Shown here piece by piece: positions 32,401 through 42,350 of a stretch of DNA of 64,000 bases. The translations under genes and the position numbers were made by a program. The notes beneath the pieces are model-generated. The model was not told the origin of the DNA. It saw nothing but the letters and a program-made list of their open reading frames with translations, and made no database searches. This stretch comes from Lumbricus terrestris (lineage: Eukaryota; Annelida; Clitellata; Crassiclitellata; Lumbricidae): positions 2,178,084-2,242,083 of the forward strand of contig OX457053.1 of assembly GCA_949752735.1 (NCBI GenBank), written 5' to 3'. Every line of letters starts with the position of its first letter. Position 1 is the first letter of the stretch.

Positions 32401-35400
32401 CGAGTCTACAAGAGATCTTACTGGAAGAAGAAGCCGTTAAAGTCTACTGGCACCAGCGAGACTCGCTGTACTTGAAGGAAGATGTGATCTACCGCCGAAC
32501 GCCGGATGAGTTGGAGCAGGTACTGGTGCCAAAGGACCTGAAGGAAGACTACATGAGGTTGGCGCATACTGGCGTGACCGGGGGACATCTGGGTGTCCGA
32601 CGAACAAGATGGCAGGTTCGCCGACGGGCCTACTGGGTAGGATGGTCCGGGGACGTGAAGAGGTTCTGCCGGCACTGCGAAAGATGTTGCCAGTACCATA
32701 GGGGCGCTCTGCAAAGACAGGGTCCTCTTCAAGCCCTGCACTGTGGAGAGCCATGGGAAAGGGTGAGTGTGGACGTTACTGGTCCTCACCCCAGGAGCAA
32801 GAGAGGCAACGTATACATCCTGACCATCATGGACAACTTTACGAAGTTTGTTGAAGCCGTCCCGATGGCAAATCAGGAGGCGACTACAGTGGCGAAGGCA
32901 CTGGTTGAAACGATTGTCGTTCGTTACGGGGCGCCACTCCAGATTCTGACAGATCGTGGGACGAACTTCGAAGGACGGGTGTTCCAAGAAATGTGTCGCC
33001 TTTTGGAAGTGGACAAAGTAAGGACGTCCAGCTATCGTCCACAGTGCAACGGGATGATCGAACGATTTCACCGCACGCTCAATTCGATGCTGGGAAAAGT
33101 AGTGAGTGAGAACCAGCGGGACTGGGATGATTATCTCCCGTATGTAATGGCGGCATACCGCGCCTCCATTCACGATGTGACCGGCTTCTCGCCTAATTAC
33201 CTCGTCTTCGGGAGAGAGAACAGAGCACCGCTGGACATCGTTTACGGTCCGCCTGAGGAACCAGACGGGAACGGACAAACGTATTCGACCTACGCGGCCG
33301 AATTACTGGAAAAGTTCGGGAAAGCTTACCACGCTGCACGCCAAAGTCTCAAGAAAAGCGCTGAGCGACGTAAGCACAGCTATGACCTGCGTGTACGACC
33401 AGCGAAATTTGAAGCAGGAGACTGGGTTTACTACTTCAGTCCACGGAAGTTTGTGGGACGCAGTCCGAAGTTCCAGCGTAACTTTACTGGTCCTTGGATG
33501 ATTGTGCGGGCGTGTGGTCCGGTCAACTATCTCCTCCAAAAGTCGCCAAAGGCTAAGCCCTTCGTGGCGCATGTGGACAAGCTTCGCCACTGCTATGGCA
33601 GGACGAAAGGGGAATGGACTGAGTCGACCGAAAAAGTGACCGGAGGGTTGACCCAAAAAGTGACCGGGAGCGCTACGGCTTCTACAAGTCGTCGACCACA
33701 CCGCCGTGGGGACGGAACGCGTGAAACGGATATGCACGACGGGGATTTGGACGGAGTGGTGACATCTACAGGTCGACCACGACGCAACGTTGGCCGTCCT
33801 GTCCGATTTCAGTGAACGCGGCCGAAAGAAAGTTAGTCTAATGATTATTGGGTCGTGCCTGACCTATGTTTATTTTTATTATTGAATTGTGAAGCCGTGC
33901 GTGGCTTTGTTTTCTTTAATTGTTTGTTGAATCGCTTGTAATTAACTGTATAATGTCGTTTTTGAAAAAAAAAAAAAAAAAAAAGAGAAAGAAGAGGGGT
34001 GTGACCAACAAGGCACACCGTACCCGAAATAAAAAAAATAGAGAAATAAGCCTGAAAAAAAAAAAAAAAACAGGCGAAGAAAAACGAGAGGAAAAGAAAG
34101 AGGGGGTTGTGACCGAGAAGGCACATCGCACCCGAGAGAAGTGAAAGAAAAAGAGAAAGGGGGTCGGGCGTGAAAAAGCACTTCGCACCCGAGAATAAAT
34201 TTGGCCATTTGAGATGTTTGTAATTAAGGTGCCATGTGGCAGTTGTTTTCCAAAAAGGGAAATGATGCTGATAGGAGAGCGTGTTAGATTTTCTTTTGGA
34301 CAATTAATCATGTTTTATGGGATGTTTGGTAGATTTTCTGTTAAGTGCTCCAAGGTGGGCCTTGGATTGCTTCTGGGGGAGGCGTGTTGTGAAAATAGGC
34401 CCCTGAAGATTGTTTTAATTAATTGTCCGTGTCCCTGTCTGCCTGTGTATCGTTAAAACTTAGCCGTATACATGGTGTCTACTTAATTTATGCATAGGCG
34501 TGGTCTAGCCGTCTACCTGGTGTCTACTTAATTCATGCATAGGCGTGGTGTAGCGTCTACCTGGTGTCTACTTAATTTATGCATGGGCGTGGCCAAGCGT
34601 CTACCTGGGCCTGACAGGCGTCTACTTAATGTATGCATGGGCGTGGCCAAGCGTCTACCTGGGCCTGACAGGCGTCTACTTAATGTATGCATGGGTGTGG
34701 CTTGGCGTGTGTATATATATCGCAGTCATCGCAGTCACAGGAGTCATCGAAGAGTCATCAGAGATGTCAACTGTCATCGGCAGTCTTTGATCGAGAGAAA
34801 CAGTCGTCGATCGAATCGCCGAGGAACAGTGGGAAGACGCGTCGGTCGGCTGTTGCGGGATCGAATCGCAGCACAGTCAGCAGGTGATCGTCTGAAGGAA
34901 AACGCTTTGGAGAGCGCGACGACGATTTGACGACGCTGCCGAAATTCAGCGCCTGTCGACGAAAGGTTTGGAGGCCTTTGCTGTGCCACGACGACGCTTG
35001 GATTCGAAGCCTGACCCGTGACGGAAGGTCTGGTGATCTCCGCTGTGCAACGCCGACGGTTTGGAGTTCGACGCCGCTGCTACCGACGTATTCGATTGGG
35101 ATCCGACGCTGTCGACGACGAAAGGTTTGGAGGCCTTTGCTGTGCAACGCTGTTGACTGGGGTTCGATTCTTGACCCGCGGTCGTACTCTTCGGGAATCC
35201 GACGCCTACAGACGACGGAAGGACTGGTGATCGTCGCTGTGCCGCGACGAACAGGACTCAACGCCGGACCTGCCTACGCTTCCGATCGGGTGAGCGCAGT
35301 GGTTCAGTTCCTGTCTTCGACGACGCCGACTCGGGTTCGAAACCCGACCCGCTTCACAGATTCTCTGCGTGCGCTGGCGAGGCAGCGGTGATCTACACGA

Positions 35401-37664
35401 CGACGATTCGGCGTTCTGCATTGACAATTGCTGTGAACAGTGGTGCAGTGGTTAGGGACAGTGGCGCTACATGAATAGCTCCGAACATTGCTCCGAACTT
35501 GCTCCGAACTTGCTCCGAACACTGGCGCTATAGAAGTTGGCTGTGGACTGCATTGTGAGTTTCTGTTTGATCGTCGAATAAATGTGTTTCAAGCCTGACT
35601 GGCTAGTCGTCAATCCCCAGTTGACGCCGGACTGCACGGACGGACATCACGCCTGAGCGACTAGGGTTTGGGGTTCGGTTCCTGGTGGTTTTTGCCCAGC
35701 CCTAGTGATCCGCTACAAAAGTATGAATCTTTTCCTCGCCAAACGTAGACAAACTACTAAGGTTAGGCGGCTTAGGCCTAAAGCGTTCTTGTACCACAAC
35801 TAAACGAAACGTTCAATATTAAATGTCTAACAGCTTTTCAATCAAAATGCGAATAAAACTACTACCGTTAAAGTGTTCTAGCTCCAATAAAATTGGAAAA
35901 AATAGCCAAAAACATTGAAATGTCAATCTTTAGCCTAATTACGAAGCAGGCCTACCTAGATGCTCAAATTATGCACTAAGGAGCGAAGCAGGGCCGTCTT
36001 ATGGTCATCGTAGGCCCTAGGCACTTTTGCATATTAATCTGTTCGTAGGCCCCTAGGGTCTATCCAACTCAACTCTGTATTAATTCAAATTGTGACGCAT
36101 TTACATTGTTTCTTATAATTAGGCTGAACCATGTTTTGTGAACGCATTCAGTTTTTATTTTAAATCTCAATTTCCTTTTTGTAATATTTTTTTTCAATAT
36201 CCGCTAAATGTAATATTTACGATTTTCGACTTTCTGTTAGCGGCGTTTCGGTCTAAGTTCTAATGAAAAATCGCCATCGCTTTTTAAATTTTAATTTGTT
36301 AAATTATTAATAAAAATTTCTAAAAAAAAACATGTCTGATGGTTATAAGAGGAAACACGAGTCTGGATTGGAGAAACCAATAAATCTGTAGCTTAAATTA
36401 TTAGATCACAAATGGCTGACAAGCTTGTCTCCAGTTTTCCAAATGTCAATATTTCTTTTCGAATTTATCTTTATATTTTTGGAACAAGTTGTGAAGGTGA
36501 ACGTTCTTTTTCGAAGCTGAAAATTATCAAAAATTACCTTCGGTCAACGATGGGACAGGCACGATTATCCTCCCTTGCATTACTTTCAATTGAAAACGAC
36601 TTAATGCGAGAAATGACATTTGAATACATTAACCTATAAGCGATTTCGCGAATGAAAAGAGCCGCAAAGTTAACATATACATGTAGCTTAGTCAATGTTA
36701 CTGTTTCATTAGCTAACTCTAGCCTTAAAAAAGTTAGCTCGTTAAAATGAAATTTGCAAGTTTTCGTTTTCTGTTTACTTTTTCCGGTCATTGACCAATC
36801 ACTGCATTTATTTTTTAATATATTTTTTTAGGATTTCGTAGGCCCCTGGTAAGTTCGTAGGCCCTAGGCACAGTGCCTACTGTGCCTACTGGATAAGACG
36901 GCCCTGGAGCGAAGGTATCCTTCGATGGTAGCTCCGCCGTAACTCGCGCTGACTTCCTGCAGCCGCCGGTTTAGTCTCACGTATTTTGATTTCGAGGCCT
37001 CTGGATTTCTGAATCCTGAGTGAAAGCGGCCAATGGCGATCTCCACACTGTCCTGTTCCTTCCGGAAGTGGTTCTATAGATCTTAAATAGAAGCTGGATG
37101 AATGATAAAACGCTTGAACAATGGAAGCTGGATGAAAGTTTATATAATATATAATTATATGAAATAGAAGCTGGATAAGTGATAAAACGCTTAAGAAATG
37201 GAAGCTGGATGAATGTTTTTATATATCTGAAATATATGAGCTGGAACTGAGTTGTCAGTGGCGTCTATGAATGGACTATTTTCGCGGAACTGTTTACACG
37301 GGCTGTTTCGACTGGGCTATTTTAACGGGAACTGATTTTTTTTCTGGGCTGTTTTGTCATTGGGCGATTTTGACGGGGCTGTTTTGACGGGGTTGTTTTG
37401 ACCAGGCTATTTCGACGGGTCACCCCCAGTTGTTACCACTTCCATCACGAACACGCTCTACGATAGTGAGCGTGCATGCGTAGGCTATCCATCGATAGGT
37501 CTAGATATTTTTATGGGAGAGAAACTTTGTTTCTTCTCTGTCCTGAGCGATGATGATGCACACAGACTGAATGTGTAGATCAGACGGCAAGAACAATATC
37601 GATCAATGAACGAACGAATAAACGAACGATAGATAGATGATATATAAATAGATGATAGATAGAT

Positions 37665-37703
<39 letters not shown>

Positions 37704-40700
37704 GGATGGATGGATGGATGGATGGATGGATGGATGGATGGATGGATGGATGGATGGATGGATGGATGGATGGATGGATGGATGGATGGATGGATGGATG
37801 GATGGATGGATGGATGGATGGTTTGATTGATTGATTGATTGATTGATGGATTGATGGATGGATGGATGGATGGATGGATGGATGGATGGATGGATGGATG
37901 GATGGATGGATGGATGGATGGATGGATGGATGGATGGATGGATGGATGGACGGACGGAAACACATTCATGTATACATGTAGAATTTTAGATAGACACAGA
38001 CACGCAAGCATACTGATAGATTGCGAGCAATATGTATACCGATATCCTGCCAGTTCCACCAGGTGCAACTCAATCCTATCCAAAATTTTCTCCGCTCATC
38101 GATCCATCGTGATATCTCATTGAAATTTTCCAATGATGCCAAATTCCTGGCCCCTGAACAGTGAGCCACGTAGCTGTTCCAAGTGTTGAATTGACCTTTG
38201 TATTTGGTGTAGCATTTGCCATTCACCCAGTAGCTGTTCCACGCGTTGGCACAGGCCCGTTCTAACATGCAACAATGCAATAATATTCCAGTTACGGAGA
38301 TATTTCTATTCACATGTGGGCAATGATTTTCTGTAGGGAAAATTATTTTGATTGTTTTGGACGGCACTGAAATTAGACATTCAAAATATTCAGTGGAGCA
38401 CATTTCCAAAACTCACTCAGTCCACCGAGACTCAAATCGAGAAAATCGAGAAAAACATTTCTCATACATGTAGTTTTTAGTCTGTATTAAGTCATTACCA
38501 TATATGTGTAGGCTATGTTTCACTTATGTATGCATGTGAAATACACTTACACGACACCCATACAATGCAGAAAATTCATCCTTACATTTTATTTATTAGT
38601 GCGAGCCCGGGTGCTGTGATAACCTTCCGAGCCCCCCCTTCTGTAGTCCACCGGTTCACCAGGCACGTAATTATACCGTGTTTACTAATTTATTTATTTC
38701 AGAAATTTGCATAGCGACTCTTCAAGGTAGGCTACTCAGAAGCAAAACTGTTATAGATGAAAAAAACATGAAAATAAAATAAAGAACGGAAAAACGTCGT
38801 TTCTTCGACAAATAAAAAACAAAACAAAATGATAAAAACGGAAAATAATTTGCCTTTGTTACATCTGAAACTTCATTTTAAGCTTAAAAACCTTGCTTAT
38901 GCAAGTTTATTTTAATCTGCAAATAGCACAACGTTATTATTAGGCCAAAACTAATTGGTATAAGTAAGCTCAACATTGATCTACAAGAGTTATTTTTTAT
39001 TATAACTTTGGCTTAATATGAAATTCAGACAAATTAGAGGTATTGAAATCTTTTCAAATTTAATTGTAAACATATTAAGTCCACATAAATTCATGCTGAT
39101 CGACATAACGCAATAATCTAACCAGAAGCAAAGACCAAAGATGTGTACTAAATTATATATATATTGCACGTTTGTACTTAAAATTGTTAATTATAAATAT
39201 TAATTAGGCCTATAGGCCCAAGAATTTTATATCAAAACAAATCTTACAAATTTCATTTCTTCTAGGGACCTACTACATGTATTACTAAAATGATGACTTA
39301 AGCAATTACATAATGACACTATAATAGTTAGCTGAATCCTTGAGACTATGGCGAAAACGTATGAGGACAAAAATTAAATTAAGGCAGCAGACAAAAATTA
39401 AATTAACCCATTAGTGCCTAGCGTCCCCAAAAATGGGACACCACTTCAAAAATTCACATAAAATTAAATCTGCATCGAAGATTCAATTTAATGTTATAGC
39501 CGTCATGCCAACATGCTGATAAAGTGATTCTGACACAAAATGCGCATAAAAAATATTTTTATCGACTGAAAATTATGTTTTTGATCACGCCATTGACCTA
39601 TTTTAGCAAATGTAAACATTGCGGACTTCCCGCGTCCTATTAAAAAATATGTGTCCGCATTTCTACAGATCTGTCTTTGGTTTCACAAAGGTTGGTATAT
39701 ACTATTACATAAATAATTAGATCAAATTCATTTTGCTAAAATATAACATATGCATTTTATCACTGAAGCGCTGTCCCATTTTGGGGGACGCTAGGCACGA
39801 ATGGGTACGTGAAGTTCAATACATGCAGTTTTGCATCTTGTATGGTATTGTAGTCAGATATTGTTTGAAAAGAAGTATATATGGCTGTTTGTAGGCAGAA
39901 GTATCACTCGGAATGAGAGTTAGCATTATATGATGTTATTTTACTCAAAAATTTATTGACAACTTCAACTGTAGGCTACATTAGGCCTATGTATACATGT
40001 ATAGCCTACATGAATATTTCACATGGATAGAAATCTACTAGGCCTATGCAATGTATTGCAAAATAATAGTCAAAATGCACTCATTCTGTTGTATGCAGTT
40101 GCTATAAAATTTAATTTGATAATTTAATTTATTATAATTTATTTGAAATAAATAAGAAAAAAATCAGTTGCTATGTAATTTGTCATTCTAGTCCAAGATG
40201 TCACCCAAACTCAAGAAATGCCGTTGTGCATTGTAATGAATATCACTTTCCTGTAGCATATTCCAGTTAGGCCTGCTACAATAATTGTCAGGTAGGTCTA
40301 TAATGACTAGGCAACGGTGTCGCACTATGTTGAATACACCACTCGGCTTTTGGTCTGATCCACATCCATGTGGATGAGTTGGTACATGGATCCCAACCCT
40401 GGATTAGTCGGGTGGCATATTGGTTGTCAATTCAGTTGATTCCTGCTAACAACTAGTGGTCCTTTACCACTTCTTTACCACTCTCAGCCTGCAACTAAGC
40501 CTTTGTTGGCAACACAGAATGCTCATTGAATTCACCACATGGTTACTTTGCTCAGACAGACCAATAATGAAGTTGGAGTCCGGGGTTCCCAACTTGGTGC
40601 GGTTGGTTCATAGCAACAACTATGTTGTGTGGGCTGCTATGACTACTTATTTACCATTCTGTGACTGCTACAGCAGATGAGCAAAATGTACCATTATTGA

Positions 40701-42312
40701 GACAATGAAAGCCAACAAACGTGAAGATTTTCACTTCCTTTGGTCGAGTTGCACAAAATAGAAAAGTGAGGGCCAGTGCATGGATCTGAACAGTGAACAC
40801 ACAGTTGTCTGTCAGGGAAAGGATCAGCTGGCTGGACAAACCAGAAAGTATGAACTTCACTTGCTAGCTCCAAATCCCATCTGTTGTAACTCAGATGCAT
40901 TGTGCAAATGAAAGTCTGCGAAAGTTTGAGAAAAACTAAATGTCCGTCCACATAAGGAGGGCTAGGCCAATAATCTGCTACACAAGACTAGTCACTAGTA
41001 CCTTAGCAATTGAAGAGCTTCATGTAACTGTTTTATGAGCCTTCTGTAACAGTGTTGGCTGCCATTGCTATAGGATATTGATCTGAGACATGAACAGCAT
41101 TACTATGCTATGCTGTGTGTAAGCAATTCATTTCAAAATGTGAGCAATTTGGCATATAAATGCATTCAAACATGTCATTTTTGTTGCAATTTTGCACATA
41201 CATTTTATTTTAAGTTATTCTGAGTGCAAATTATTTATATGTTTTCTTAATTTGACTGTATCAACAGTCTTGAGTGATATAACCTGCACACATCACAATG
41301 TAAATCTTCACGTACCCATTCGTGCCTAGCGTCCCCAAAAATGGGACGCTTCAAAAAACTGCTCCAAAAGCATCAAAAGCTAAAATTGTGCAGAATTTGT
41401 GTTAGTTATTGTCCAAACTCATCATTTGCAACAAAGTTTTCATATTTTGAGATGAATTTGAAAAATCAGGCACTAATGGGTTAAGGCAAATAATAAAGGA
41501 CAGTAAATAAATAAATAAAATTACCTAAAATAATCAAAAACGCTTAAAAAATGCGAAAAATAAAAAGCGAAAAAGCGACGTTTTTGGGAAAGAATAAAAA
41601 ACGGGACAAACTTTTTTACAGCTATGATGGCCACAAATTTCATAATTTCAAAAAACGGGGGCCCTCAAAACTGCGGGCTGGGGCGCTGCAGCGCCCTGAG
41701 CACAGCCCTTAATGCGGGCCTGTAATTATATGTATCGATTATGATAAACATTCATAAAACAACTGTGAAATCGATGTAGTAGTTCGTTCCTACTTACCAT
41801 CATTTTCCATGTCTATAGGCTGACAAATAACACCTGCGAATTCAGTTTTGGGATTTGCAGCCACAATCTCTATGTCGGCTCCATTACGAATGATGTACGC
41901 GTGACTCTTTCGTGTGACGTTCCCATGATCAATGTCTCCTACAAAATAAATAAGAAACATTGATAATAGCTAAATTGATATTGTCGTTAATAGGTCTGTT
42001 GTTATTTTCGTTATAATCATTATTAGCATAATCTCTGTCATGATCTTATACTTATTGGGCTACTATATTAATGGTTTTTCTTCCCCGGTGTAAAAATGAT
42101 CCATCAGGCTCTGAGACACAATCTTTGCTTCGTCGTTCTGGAGTTAACGGTCACCCTCACCGATCATTATCATTATAATTTTAAGTGGAAGCGTGGTCCT
42201 GCATGCAGAAAGTTTATCCTCCCTGAAGACGTCTTGCCAATCCTCCGAGTGTAGTATAGAGGAACCGAGATCATTAATAAATAATAATAGTAATAGTAAC
42301 AGTAATAGTAAA

Positions 42313-42350
<38 letters not shown>

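Larger units (their letters stand above)
27528..35717 (+). mobile_element. Complete Ty3/gypsy LTR retrotransposon (element 1), 8.19 kb
   Basis: LTRs at 27528-28806 and 34385-35717, both TG...CA. Target duplication AAAG at 27524-27527 and 35718-35721 (five bases if a shared T is counted). Primer site at 28810, one gag-pol frame at 28941-33815, and a purine tract before the 3' LTR. All catalytic residues checked are present, so it could be autonomous. It lies 8 bp from the Tc1-like element. Confidence 0.93.

Noticed and set aside
38600..41720. Possible hAT element from TAATTATA at about 38670 to TAATTATA at about 41725
   Set aside because: The right end GCGGGCCTG has no matching left end; the 8-bp match may be chance in AT-rich DNA.
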